64,000 bases of DNA, from NCBI RefSeq assembly GCF_900119695.1, contig NZ_LT632547.1, positions 62,001-126,000 on the forward strand. Direction: 5' to 3'. Source of the DNA: Actinomyces urinae (GTDB taxonomy: Bacteria > Actinomycetota > Actinomycetes > Actinomycetales > Actinomycetaceae). Below are positions 51,980 to 60,293 of the stretch, piece after piece. The translations under genes were made by a program, and so were the position numbers. How positions within the stretch are numbered: the first letter of the stretch is position 1; each line of letters begins with the position of its first letter. A model generated the notes under the pieces. It worked only from the letters and a program-made list of their open reading frames with translations, ran no database searches and was not told the origin of the DNA.

Positions 51980-52123
51980 ATGGAACCAGCATCGATTATC
52001 CTCATGGTCCTAACCATCCTCGTAGTGTGGGGAGGCCTCGTTGCCTCCGTAGTGGCGCTACAAAAATCTGACATTCCAGAGCCGGAGATTGAGGGCGAGC
52101 CCACAGGTGCGCTAACCGACTAG
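51980..52123 (+). CDS. metS: MetS-type small membrane subunit of the NSS transporter
   Basis: A 47-residue single-helix protein: MEPASIILMVLTILVVWGGL then VASVVALQKSDIPEPE and an acidic tail. Length, the one hydrophobic helix ending in a LQKS-type motif, and position directly behind an NSS transporter match MetS, the small subunit required by MetP in C. glutamicum. Start ATG is two bases after the metP stop with GGGAGAGGA upstream inside the metP end. Such genes are often missed because of size. A strong terminator follows. Confidence 0.9.
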   Translation: MEPASIILMVLTILVVWGGLVASVVALQKSDIPEPEIEGEPTGALTD

Positions 52124-52148
52124 TTTCCCGCTTAGCGAAGAGTTGCTT

Positions 52149-52187
52149 AAGATGGTGGCAGTTTTGCCACCATCTTTTGCATTTTGG
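52149..52187 (+). terminator. Terminator of metPS
   Basis: AAGATGGTGGCA/TGCCACCATCTT, 12 bp around a GTTT loop, followed by TTGCATTTT. It ends just before the Shine-Dalgarno of the HAD gene. Confidence 0.9.
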
Positions 52188-52194
52188 GAGAGTC

Positions 52195-52950
52195 ATGCAA
52201 CTAAAGCTCGTAGCGTTTGACCTGGACGACACGCTCGCGCCTTCGAAATCGAGTTTGCCGAACGAGGTTGGGAAGTGTTTGCGTCGGCTGCTGGATAGGG
52301 CGCAAGTGTTAGTAATCTCCGGAGGTAACCTGGAGCAGTTCCAAACTCAGTTGCTTTCGAACCTGTTTGCGAGTGAGGAACAGATGAGCCGCCTGCACCT
52401 GATGCCAACGTGTGGAACGCGCTACTACCGGCGCGAAAATGGTAGCTGGCAGGCGCAATACGCGCATGACCTGGACGAAACTACCAAGCGTGATGCCGTC
52501 ACCATCTTGGAAAAATGCGCTAAAGAACTTGGCTTGTGGGAAGAAGATCCCTCCGGTGACATTATCGAAGACCGCGGTAGTCAGATCACGTATTCAGCTC
52601 TTGGCCAGCGGGCGCCATTGGAGGCAAAGAGGGCTTGGGATCCTACCGGAGAGAAGAAGGCGAAACTACGCGATGTAGTTGCAGTACAACTGCCTGATCT
52701 TGAAGTTCGCTCGGGTGGGTCAACCTCGGTGGACATCACCATGAAGGGCGTGGATAAGGCCTACGGGATGGCAAAAATCATGGAGCAAACAGGACTGGCG
52801 CAAGATCAGATCGTGTTTATTGGGGATCGGCTTGATCCGCAGGGCAACGACTATCCCGTCAAGAAAGCAGGTTTCGAAACCATTTCTGTGGGCGGATGGC
52901 AGGACACAGTGGGTGTTATTGAGCACCTAATTGAAACCCGGTTAACTTGA
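52195..52950 (+). CDS. HAD-IIB protein resembling alpha-phosphomannomutase (PMM family)
   Basis: 251 residues from ATG 52195 (GGGAG upstream). Motif I is VAFDLDDTLAPSKSSLP with both aspartates; VISGGNLEQFQTQL, GSQITYSALGQRAP, GGSTSVDITMKGVDKAYGM and FIGDRLDPQGNDYPVKKAG follow in the order seen in eukaryotic phosphomannomutase (VVGGSDFEKV, IGGQISFDVFPDGWDKRY, GDxTxPGGNDxE). It may therefore interconvert mannose 6- and 1-phosphate or act as a sugar phosphatase; I cannot choose from sequence. Convergent with the SPOUT methyltransferase, overlapping by nine bases. Monocistronic after the metPS terminator. Confidence 0.82.
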   Translation: MQLKLVAFDLDDTLAPSKSSLPNEVGKCLRRLLDRAQVLVISGGNLEQFQTQLLSNLFASEEQMSRLHLMPTCGTRYYRRENGSWQAQYAHDLDETTKRDAVTILEKCAKELGLWEEDPSGDIIEDRGSQITYSALGQRAPLEAKRAWDPTGEKKAKLRDVVAVQLPDLEVRSGGSTSVDITMKGVDKAYGMAKIMEQTGLAQDQIVFIGDRLDPQGNDYPVKKAGFETISVGGWQDTVGVIEHLIETRLT

Positions 52951-53769
52951 GCGGCGCGTTACCCAAAACGCAACCGCGCTGGCTGCCGCTACATTGAGTG
53001 AATCCACGCCGTGGCTCATCGGGATCATTACGGAACTGTCAGCTGCGCGAATAGTGCGCTCTTTCAAGCCGTACCCCTCTGAACCAAGAACCCAAGCAAC
53101 CTTCATTTCGGGATTGAGCTTTACACGTTGCTCAAAGTCATCGAGACGAACCGTGTTTTCCCCTAATGCGAGAGCAGCAACGTGGAATCCGAGGTCATGG
53201 AGCGGTCTCATATCGGGCCATGTTTCAAGCCGAGTCCACGGCACTTGAAAAACCGACCCCATAGATACTCTCGCAGATCGGCGATACAAAGGATCCGCGC
53301 AGCTTGGCGTTACAAGTACTGCATCTACATCGAGAGCTGCTGCCGAGCGGAAAATAGCCCCCACATTCTTGTGATCGACAATGTCTTCGATGATTGCAAT
53401 GCGATGCGCGTTTGCTATTACCTCCTGTACGGGTGCCAACTGGCGCCTGTGCATGGCCGCCATTGCACTGCGATGTAGGTGGAACCCAGTGATCTGCTCC
53501 AGTATGTCCTCACTCGCTACGAAAACGGGAACATCTTCACCTTCGGGGCCCAAACCTGTCAGGATTTCCTGCATTGAATCCAACCACTTTTCCGGAATCA
53601 GGAAAGATCGTGGTTTGTAGCCCGCCTCCAGAGCGCGTTCAATTACGTTCTTAGACTCGGCCATAAAAAGCCCGAGTTCTGGTTCTAAACGAGAGCGCAA
53701 TTTGACGTCCGTAAGTGACGTGTAATCCAAAAGTCGCTGATCGCTAAGGTCGTCTACTGCAATGATCAC
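52942..53769 (-). CDS. TrmH/SpoU-family RNA methyltransferase (second copy)
   Basis: SPOUT 2'-O-methyltransferase of 275 residues. The N-terminal domain has LRSRLEPELGLFMAESKNVI; the knot domain has EDIVDHKNVGAIFRSAAALD, VTPSCADPLYRRSARVSMGS, WVLGSEGYGL and IPMSHGVDSLNVAAASAVA. Relatives begin near (I)IAVDD, so I choose GTG 53769; an upstream extension to 53835 is open but not family-like. TGCGATAAT, an extended -10, ends six bases before that GTG and no Shine-Dalgarno exists, suggesting a leaderless mRNA. Substrate RNA unknown (tRNA or rRNA). Confidence 0.88.
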   Translation of the reverse strand: MIIAVDDLSDQRLLDYTSLTDVKLRSRLEPELGLFMAESKNVIERALEAGYKPRSFLIPEKWLDSMQEILTGLGPEGEDVPVFVASEDILEQITGFHLHRSAMAAMHRRQLAPVQEVIANAHRIAIIEDIVDHKNVGAIFRSAAALDVDAVLVTPSCADPLYRRSARVSMGSVFQVPWTRLETWPDMRPLHDLGFHVAALALGENTVRLDDFEQRVKLNPEMKVAWVLGSEGYGLKERTIRAADSSVMIPMSHGVDSLNVAAASAVAFWVTRRSS

Positions 53770-53900
53770 TACGTCATTATCGCATCTTCCATTTGTCCCC
53801 AAGACTCTCAGTGCCGGCGCATCCACACCTGCCATTTGATTGGGCTCTTAGATAACTAGATTGCGGCCAGCATTGGGGCATCCATACGAAAGGAGCAAAA

Positions 53901-54407
53901 ATGCTGGTCGATGAACAATCGGGTTGGACTACCAAAATTGGGATGAAGCGGATCTTGGAGCCATACATGGTTTGTATGGAAAGTGACCAGACGGGGGAGG
54001 AGTTAGAAAGCTTTGTTCCATTTCACGGTCTGGACGCGAGCGCGGCAGAAAGACTCTTGAAACTGTTACCGAGTCGGCAGTTAGACGGACCGCAAAACTA
54101 TGGGCCAACAACGCTCCAACTACTGCAGGCAACAGTTGCCCACCCGGGCCAGGTAGAGCTGGTGGGGTACGCGATCGGCCCCACGCGCCCCGATGAACGC
54201 GTCAGTATCGAAGGTTTTGTCTACTACGGTGCGCCAGGTTTTCACGTTGAGGCTTTTCACCAAACCTCTTGTGAATGTGACGCCTTGTGGGATTACTTAG
54301 AGCGTGAACTTGGTTTAGATTCCGCCCTTGACCGCCCCGACGAAATAACGAAGATAAGGCCATCTTGGAACCCGGGGCGAGAAGGCTGGTGGGTTTGGTG
54401 GGATTGA
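53901..54407 (+). CDS. Unrecognised 168-residue protein upstream of pyrD
   Basis: Starts at ATG with an excellent GAAAGGAG five bases upstream, so it is translated efficiently. I do not recognise the family. It is acidic, soluble, with no signal peptide. Notable pieces are FVPFHGLDASAAERLLKLLP, VELVGYAIGPTRPDERVSIE, a cysteine pair in QTSCECDALWDYL, and an unusual Trp-rich end EGWWVWWD. The FxVxxF/LxLxxYxIGP pattern looks like an alpha+beta fold with a central sheet. Neighbours (SPOUT methyltransferase, pyrD) give no functional hint; 86 bp separate it from pyrD. Confidence 0.75.
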   Translation: MLVDEQSGWTTKIGMKRILEPYMVCMESDQTGEELESFVPFHGLDASAAERLLKLLPSRQLDGPQNYGPTTLQLLQATVAHPGQVELVGYAIGPTRPDERVSIEGFVYYGAPGFHVEAFHQTSCECDALWDYLERELGLDSALDRPDEITKIRPSWNPGREGWWVWWD

Positions 54408-54493
54408 TCGCCACCTGTGCCGAGTTTGTCTGGCAAAACTCGCGTGGTTCTCGCCTCGGCAAATGCCGAGCCCTGCCAATGTAAGCTAAGGGC

Positions 54494-55540
54494 GTGTACA
54501 GGTGGATTTTTGATTATGGTCTGGTTCATACCGACCCAGAGATAGCACATGAAGTAGCGATTAAGGCGATCGAACTGGCTGGTTCAAGCACGGTTGCAAG
54601 AGCTGGCATGGGAATGGTGTTTGACTATGCTGACACCTCCATACCCGCCGGCGCTACCTTCTTGCCACGCAGACTAAAGGGCAGACTCGGACTTGCCGCC
54701 GGAATGGACAAGAACGCGCTCGCGGTTGAGGGCATGGCGGCTATGGGATTCGGTTTCTTAGAAATTGGAACGGTAACGCCCCGTCCGCAGCCAGGCAATG
54801 ATAAGCCAAGGCTTTGGCGCCTGCCCGCATCTCGTGAAATCCGCAACCGGATGGGTTTTAACAACGATGGCGTGGATATTGTTAAGCAACGCCTTAAGAA
54901 ACTGCGTTCAACCCCTGCAGGTAGACAGATTGTTGTGGGCGCGAATATCGGCAAGAACAAGGTTACAGCTAACGCGGACGCGGCAAGTGATTACGAGATC
55001 TGCGCACGGGAGCTGGCGCGTTTTGTTGATTTTCTAGTCATCAATGTGTCCTCCCCCAACACTCCGGGACTTCGTAGCCTACAATCTACCGAAACTCTTC
55101 GACCAATCATCGAGACCACCCTGCAAGCCGCCCGTAAATCTGCCCGCAGAGATGTGCCCGTGTTTGTAAAGATTGCACCTGATCTTACGAATGAGGACAT
55201 CCTCGAAGTTGCCGATCTTGCTAAAGAACTTGGCCTTGCGGGCGTAGTGGCTGCTAATACGACGATTAAACACACACTGGGAGAAGGCGGTGTTTCGGGG
55301 CCCAGGTTATTAAAGCGCGGCCTCGAGATAGTAAAAATGCTGCGTGAACATTTGGATCCAGAGCAAACTATCATCGCAGTAGGTGGAATTTCGACACCAG
55401 AGGATGCCCTAGCATACCTTGACGCAGGAGCAGACCTTCTGGAAGCATTCACCGCGTATATCTACGAGGGGCCCACTTGGCCCGGCAAAATCAACCGTGC
55501 GATAGCAAAATCTCTTAGGGAAGGCGCCTACGCCAAATAA
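54494..55540 (+). CDS. pyrD: Dihydroorotate dehydrogenase (quinone), class 2
   Basis: Oxidises dihydroorotate to orotate, passing electrons to the quinone pool at the membrane. 348 residues with the class-2 N-terminal helix (YRWIFDYGLVHTDPEIAHEV) that mediates quinone access. FMN/substrate motifs are LGLAAGMDKNALAVEGM, GTVTPRPQPGNDKPRLWRLP, NRMGFNNDGVD, NVSSPNTPGLRSLQ (catalytic Ser) and VGGISTPEDALAYLDAGADL. The start is GTG 54494; TAAGCT ends six bases before it, consistent with a leaderless transcript, and no separate Shine-Dalgarno is seen. Links pyrimidine synthesis to the menaquinone chain served by cytochrome bd. Confidence 0.95.
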   Translation: MYRWIFDYGLVHTDPEIAHEVAIKAIELAGSSTVARAGMGMVFDYADTSIPAGATFLPRRLKGRLGLAAGMDKNALAVEGMAAMGFGFLEIGTVTPRPQPGNDKPRLWRLPASREIRNRMGFNNDGVDIVKQRLKKLRSTPAGRQIVVGANIGKNKVTANADAASDYEICARELARFVDFLVINVSSPNTPGLRSLQSTETLRPIIETTLQAARKSARRDVPVFVKIAPDLTNEDILEVADLAKELGLAGVVAANTTIKHTLGEGGVSGPRLLKRGLEIVKMLREHLDPEQTIIAVGGISTPEDALAYLDAGADLLEAFTAYIYEGPTWPGKINRAIAKSLREGAYAK

Positions 55541-55634
55541 AGGCGATACAGGGCGGGACCACGCTCCGCAACTGTTGCTAGGCCGGTGTTCGAAAGAGTG
55601 CGCAGCTGTAAAAGAACGTGCGAAACTCTATCAA

Positions 55635-55672
55635 AATGTTGAGGTTCCCAATCGGATGGGAACCTCAACATT
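55635..55672. terminator. Bidirectional terminator between pyrD and the DUF3043 gene
   Basis: AATGTTGAGGTTCCC/GGGAACCTCAACATT, a perfect 15-bp stem with an eight-base loop between convergent genes; weak T-rich sequence (ACATTTAT) follows. The 94 bp between pyrD and the hairpin contain no gene. Confidence 0.85.
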
Positions 55673-55684
55673 ACATTTATGCAC

Positions 55685-56287
55685 TTACTTTTCTGGATGC
55701 TCGCCGCGCTTGACCTGGGGCCTTGGCTGGCGCCATCTGCGAAGCATAATCATGCGCGAGAACGTGTAGAACCAGTTACGAACCCACGGCTCGTTCGGCC
55801 ACTTCTGCGCTGTGATCTTCTTGATCTGCATGTTGATGAGGATCGACTCGAACACCGAGAAAATCAACATGCCGTATGTTAGGTAAGTGACTACCTGGAC
55901 AACTAACGCGGCTGTTTCAGGCGTGGTCAGCCTTGCCAGGAAAATCATCGAGAACATAGCAATGATTAAAACCAACATCATTGGAAGTACGAACTCAGCC
56001 AAGGTCCAACGCGCATCCACGTAGTCACGTGTGAACCGACGAATCCTGCCCTTGTCGCGGGCCGGCATGTAGCGTTCGTCGCCGGTTTCCATTGCGCGCT
56101 GCTGGCGCTCCCATAGAGCGTTTTCACGTTCGCGACGGCGGCGCTTAGCTTCACGACGATCCTTCGGGATCATGGGGCGACGGTTCGCGGCCTCAGCCTC
56201 TTTACGACTTCTGGTAGGACGACCCTTGCCAACTACCTCGTGAGCCTGATCGCCAGAGTTATCCTTAGACTTTTCTTTTCCAAACAC
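55685..56287 (-). CDS. DUF3043 membrane protein
   Basis: Actinobacteria-specific membrane protein of unknown function, 200 residues. The cytosolic N-terminus has VVGKGRPTRSRKEAEAANRR and DRREAKRRRRERENALWERQ, then GDERYMPARDKGRIRRFTRD and YVDARWTLAEF, all DUF3043 signatures; two membrane helices (VLPMMLVLIIAMFSMIFLA, VVQVVTYLTYGMLIFSVFE) follow, ending in a basic tail. The frame is open to 56344, but relatives start at (M)FGKxK, so I choose GTG 56287; TACAGT lies seven bases before it. Divergent from the M20 peptidase gene. Confidence 0.9.
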   Translation of the reverse strand: MFGKEKSKDNSGDQAHEVVGKGRPTRSRKEAEAANRRPMIPKDRREAKRRRRERENALWERQQRAMETGDERYMPARDKGRIRRFTRDYVDARWTLAEFVLPMMLVLIIAMFSMIFLARLTTPETAALVVQVVTYLTYGMLIFSVFESILINMQIKKITAQKWPNEPWVRNWFYTFSRMIMLRRWRQPRPQVKRGEHPEK

Positions 56288-56382
56288 GGTTCCAACTGTA
56301 CCGCAGGGCATCTGAAGGCCTAAATAACAGGCCGATAATAGCAATATTGCCGAATGGTTCCAAGGTGTTTAACGTAAAGAGA

Positions 56383-57729
56383 GTGAACATTAAACAGCGA
56401 CTTGAAGATCAGTTCGACCAGTTTGTGCGCGAACTCGAAGACATCATCCGTATCCCCTCCGTTTCCTCGGCCTCCTTTGATCAATCAGAAGTCGAGCGTT
56501 CCGCAAAACACGTGGCATCGAGGTTCGAAAGCCTTGGCCTAGAGGCGCAAATCCTTCGCGCCCCGCGTCCCGATGGGACGGATGGAGCCCCCGCCGTGGT
56601 TGCAAAAACGCCAAGAATCGAGGGCGCCCCAACAGTTTTGCTGTACGCCCACCACGACGTTCAGCCAGGCGGAGATCCGGACAAGTGGACCGGCAGCCCG
56701 TTTGAGCCGCAAATTCGGGATGGTCGTCTATATGGTCGCGGCTCTTCTGATGACGGTGCTGGCATCGTTGTTCACCTGGGCTCACTGAGCTTGCTGTCCG
56801 ATCAACTACCCGTAAACGTAACCGTTTATATAGAGGGTGAAGAAGAGGTTGGTTCTCCCTCGTTTGAAAACTTCCTCACTAAGTATCACAAGCAGCTCGA
56901 AGCGGACTATATTATCGTCACCGATTCGGATAACTGGAAACCAGGCAAGCCCGCATTGACTTCCTCTCTGCGCGGTGTAATCGATGCAACCGTAACGGTT
57001 CGTATGACCGATCACGCGATGCATTCAGGTATGTGGGGAGGTCCCGTCCTCGATTCCATTACCGCGGCATCGCACCTAATTTCCACATTCCATAATGAGG
57101 CTGGCGAGGTTGCTATTGCCGGCCTTGGCGGCAGTAAGAATGCGGATGTGGTATACGACGAGGCGGAGTTTAGGGCTGAGGCCGGTCTGCTAGAGGGAGT
57201 TCGCATCGCCGGGTCTGGAGATCTTGCGTCACGGATGTGGACACAGCCCGCAGTGTCGATAATTGGTCTCGATGCGACCTCAGTTGCACACTCGTCAAAC
57301 ACCATTTGGCCCGAGACGAAGTTCAAGGTTTCGGTACGCACTGTGCCTGGCACGGACGGTAGGGAAGCCATGGCGGCACTTGAACGCCACATCATGGAAA
57401 ACCGTCCGTTTGGGGCCGCTGTTGAGTTTGAGGCCGGTGAGATCGGCCCGGGCTACCAGGCAGACCTCGAGTCGGATGCAGCAAAAATCGCGCATGAATC
57501 TCTGTCGCAGGCGTGGGGAGTGCCATCGGTAAACATTGGCGTGGGTGGTTCAATCCCGTTCATCTCTACGTTCCAAGAGCAGTTTCCGGGCGCGCAGGTG
57601 ATAGTCACGGGCGTTGAAGATCCGCTTACCAACGCGCACTCTGAAAACGAATCACAGGATTTGAACGATCTGAAGAACGCTATCTTGGCCGAAGCGCTAA
57701 TGCTACAAAAGTTTGCGGATAAGGCGTGA
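56383..57729 (+). CDS. M20-family dipeptidase/metallopeptidase
   Basis: Zinc-dependent peptidase of the PepV/CNDP type, 448 residues. First metal His in LLYAHHDVQPGGDPDKWTGS, bridging Asp in LYGRGSSDDGAG, catalytic Glu-Glu in YIEGEEEVGSPSFE, further ligands in TDSDNWKPGKPAL and the C-terminal AHSENE His. The lid (dimerisation) domain spans about 185-340. The start is uncertain among TTG 56347, GTG 56365 and GTG 56383; I list the last because relatives begin close to it. A GATAAT at 56334-56339 could serve as promoter. Overlaps the next gene by four bases. Confidence 0.9.
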   Translation: MNIKQRLEDQFDQFVRELEDIIRIPSVSSASFDQSEVERSAKHVASRFESLGLEAQILRAPRPDGTDGAPAVVAKTPRIEGAPTVLLYAHHDVQPGGDPDKWTGSPFEPQIRDGRLYGRGSSDDGAGIVVHLGSLSLLSDQLPVNVTVYIEGEEEVGSPSFENFLTKYHKQLEADYIIVTDSDNWKPGKPALTSSLRGVIDATVTVRMTDHAMHSGMWGGPVLDSITAASHLISTFHNEAGEVAIAGLGGSKNADVVYDEAEFRAEAGLLEGVRIAGSGDLASRMWTQPAVSIIGLDATSVAHSSNTIWPETKFKVSVRTVPGTDGREAMAALERHIMENRPFGAAVEFEAGEIGPGYQADLESDAAKIAHESLSQAWGVPSVNIGVGGSIPFISTFQEQFPGAQVIVTGVEDPLTNAHSENESQDLNDLKNAILAEALMLQKFADKA

Positions 57730-58775
57730 CATACACGTTCAACCACGTCGTGGTTGCCGGTGAACAGGCCGCCCTCGAAAGTAAAGATATAGCGAACATT
57801 ATCGCCACCATTTTTGAGGGCGCCGTGTCCGCTACCGCGGTTGACCTCGAGCCGGCTCACGCGGCTACCAATCTGACCGCGGCGGGGATGCACGTCTGTA
57901 CTAGGGGGCAGTTGGGTAACGTTCAGGCTTGGGCGCCCGAAGGAAAAACCACCTGGGTGGTAGCAGGTCATGAGGGGCCATCCGCGAATCCGGTTACCTC
58001 ATTGCCGCAAAGCTCAACGAAGAATCCGCAGATCGGTGCAATCGGAACCCTTATGGAGCTGGCCGGCGCTCCTGCCAAGCGAGCATTTGCATCTGTGGCA
58101 GAGGTGAGCGCGGCCATCGGGACGGAAATTGAAGGCGAGGCGGGCGCCGTCTGGTTTGAAAACCAAGAGCTTCTGGCTCAAGTGCGTTTCCGCGCGCTAA
58201 ATAGTATTGGCAACCGTAACCTCACGGTTGCAAGTGCTACCGAGCGCCCATTACTTGGATTGGACTCCACATTGGCTCAGGGTCCTACCGGCAGTGCATT
58301 GGACACGGTTGGGCAACTGGCCGTGCGTGGATTGACGGCGTTTTACCAGAAGCTGAGTGATATTGGTCAAGCTGAACAGCTTGCGCCTAGCTCATTCTCG
58401 TTCGCGCGCGCGGTTGGTTCAGGAGCGGGACTTGGTATTGGCGCTCTTGCGCTTGGGCTACGCGGACAGTTAACCAGTCTGGCGGAAGTCTTGGCAGAAG
58501 TGTTTGATTTACGTAAACAAATCGCCCAGGCCGACCTGGTGGTCGGAGTAATTGACACTCTCCATCCGCAAACCATTGCGGACTCGCCAATCCGGATGCT
58601 GGGTGCTCTAGCCGCTGAATACGCCCTACCTTGCATCGTTTTAACGCATGAAAGCTCCCTGTCTAATCACGAGCTATCCGAATGGGGCATCCATCAGGCG
58701 TACGTGATCGATAGGTGCCGCGCAGACAGTGATGTTAGCCGCATATTGGCCGGAACGTGGATCAGAAGGAGGTAA
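57726..58775 (+). CDS. Glycerate-kinase-like protein, divergent
   Basis: 349 residues starting with GTG overlapping the peptidase stop. The segment VGSGAGLGIGALALGLRGQL followed by a helix and AQADLVVGVID corresponds to the GxGAAGGLGxALLALGA...DLVITGEG region of glycerate kinase type 1, and QGPTGSALDTVGQLAVRGL is a similar partial match to its substrate loop. The usual GEG/D residues at the kinase active site are replaced (VGVIDT), so activity is doubtful. The N-terminal 130 residues fit the family only loosely. Functional link to the coupled M20 peptidase is unclear. Confidence 0.6.
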   Translation: MTYTFNHVVVAGEQAALESKDIANIIATIFEGAVSATAVDLEPAHAATNLTAAGMHVCTRGQLGNVQAWAPEGKTTWVVAGHEGPSANPVTSLPQSSTKNPQIGAIGTLMELAGAPAKRAFASVAEVSAAIGTEIEGEAGAVWFENQELLAQVRFRALNSIGNRNLTVASATERPLLGLDSTLAQGPTGSALDTVGQLAVRGLTAFYQKLSDIGQAEQLAPSSFSFARAVGSGAGLGIGALALGLRGQLTSLAEVLAEVFDLRKQIAQADLVVGVIDTLHPQTIADSPIRMLGALAAEYALPCIVLTHESSLSNHELSEWGIHQAYVIDRCRADSDVSRILAGTWIRRR

Positions 58776-58852
58776 TCCGAGCGGTGCGAGATGCCAGTCC
58801 CGCCCGGTTCGGATTAGAGTAAGCACTGTTACGCACAAGCGATAGGAAGAAT

Positions 58853-59197
58853 ATGTCTGACGAATTTCCAACTCATGAGATTGAGCTGACCGAGAATGCG
58901 GCCGCAAAGGTAAAGAGTCTGCTTGAACAGGAAGGTCGAGATGACCTTCGTCTGCGCGTGTCGGTTTCGCCGGGCGGTTGCTCCGGCCTCATCTACTCGC
59001 TGTATTTTGACGAGCGAATCCTAGATGGGGACCACGTTCGCGACTTTGATGGTGTTGAAGTGATTGTGGACCGCATGTCCGTGCCCTACCTCAACGGTTC
59101 AACCATTGACTTTTTTGACACTATTGAGCGCCAGGGCTTCACTATCGAGAACCCGAATGCAACCGGCACTTGCGCGTGCGGTGAGTCCTTCCACTAA
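58853..59197 (+). CDS. erpA: A-type iron-sulfur cluster carrier ErpA
   Basis: Delivers Fe-S clusters to apo-enzymes. 114 residues: HEIELTENAAAKVKSLL, then the three conserved cysteines in SPGGCSGLIYSLYFD and GTCACGESF, the canonical C-x(n)-C-x-C spacing of HesB/IscA proteins. It starts at ATG with AGGAAG upstream, 78 bases after the glycerate-kinase-like gene. In actinobacteria it commonly lies near cytochrome bc/aa3 genes; here the next gene is an FKBP lipoprotein. All ligands are intact. Confidence 0.95.
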   Translation: MSDEFPTHEIELTENAAAKVKSLLEQEGRDDLRLRVSVSPGGCSGLIYSLYFDERILDGDHVRDFDGVEVIVDRMSVPYLNGSTIDFFDTIERQGFTIENPNATGTCACGESFH

Positions 59198-59218
59198 ATC
59201 GTCATTTAGGAACCAACT

Positions 59219-60211
59219 GTGAAACGTAAACTCTTATCTTTAGCTCTGGCTACCACCCTTACTGCGGGTATGCTCACTGCTTGCTCAGATGACGCGGGCA
59301 AAACGCAACCTAGTGAAACTGGTGAAACCACTGCCGCCACCACGGCCTCGGACGAAGTACCGGTTGATCGCAATTACGATGGAGAAATACCAGAAATCGG
59401 TGGCGAGTGGGGTAAGAGCGTTACTTTCACTGCTGCCAAGGGGACAGAACCTGACGTAGTTGTCGCAAAAACTCTCATCGAGGGCTCTGGTGAAGAGGTT
59501 GGAGCCGATGACATAGTGGCTGCGCACTACCACGGCATGCTGTGGGATGGCACTGTGTTCGACTCGACGTTTGACCGTGCCCCTGAGGGGAAGAATTCTG
59601 AACCCCTCGTGTTTAGTCTTAATCAGGTTATTAAGGGATGGAAGCACGGCCTTGCAGGACAGCGCGTGGGCGATCGTGTCGAACTCGTCATCCCGGCTGC
59701 CTACGGATACGGCGAAGCCGGCGCAGGGGATAAGATCCCCGGAGGCGCCACCCTGGTATTTGTGGTTGATCTGGTAGGAAAACTTGACCCCACGGACACC
59801 TCCGCTCTTGAAAACGCGAAGATCACGGACAATAAGCCGCCTGCCGGTCTTTCAATCGAGGGGCCGCTAGGGATGAAGCCAACCATCGCGTTTGACCACG
59901 ACGCGAAGGCTCCCACCGAAGCTACGGCTATTGAATTGGCTGCGGGTAGCGGACCGAAGATCGCCGCGAATGATGCGGTTAGCTACCACATCACTGGATC
60001 CCAGTGGGGCAAGGGTGATGATGCGGAATCAACTTGGGACATGGGCCTTGCGGAATACTCACAGCAAGCGATTGGGAATACCCTCGGTTTTGCAAATATG
60101 AGCGTTGGAAGCCGTGTTCTCGTGATTCATCCAGATACCCAGAATCCTGAAAACGCGATGGTGTTCGTAGTTGAGATTACGGGCGCCATGGACGTTTCGC
60201 CCGTTAAATAG
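59219..60211 (+). CDS. FKBP-type peptidyl-prolyl isomerase lipoprotein
   Basis: 330-residue secreted lipoprotein starting at GTG. Signal peptide KRKLLSLALATTLTAGMLTA with lipobox LTAC (Cys22), a Thr/Glu-rich linker, then an FKBP domain at about 95-190: VAAHYHGMLWDGTVFDSTFD, FSLNQVIKGWKHGLAGQRVG and VELVIPAAYGYGEAGAG, IPGGATLVFVVDL, all the FK506-binding signatures. Residues 200-330 resemble a second, degenerate FKBP-like domain (NDAVSYHITGSQW, NMSVGSRVLVIHP). It probably folds exported proteins at the outer face of the membrane. The downstream CGGTTT/AAACCG is only a small hairpin. Confidence 0.93.
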   Translation: MKRKLLSLALATTLTAGMLTACSDDAGKTQPSETGETTAATTASDEVPVDRNYDGEIPEIGGEWGKSVTFTAAKGTEPDVVVAKTLIEGSGEEVGADDIVAAHYHGMLWDGTVFDSTFDRAPEGKNSEPLVFSLNQVIKGWKHGLAGQRVGDRVELVIPAAYGYGEAGAGDKIPGGATLVFVVDLVGKLDPTDTSALENAKITDNKPPAGLSIEGPLGMKPTIAFDHDAKAPTEATAIELAAGSGPKIAANDAVSYHITGSQWGKGDDAESTWDMGLAEYSQQAIGNTLGFANMSVGSRVLVIHPDTQNPENAMVFVVEITGAMDVSPVK

Positions 60212-60293
60212 CGTCGGTTTGAAACCGTTACTACGGCCCATACAATAAAGTATTAGTTAGCTCGCGCAGAGTTTAGTTTCATAGGAGAAAGAC

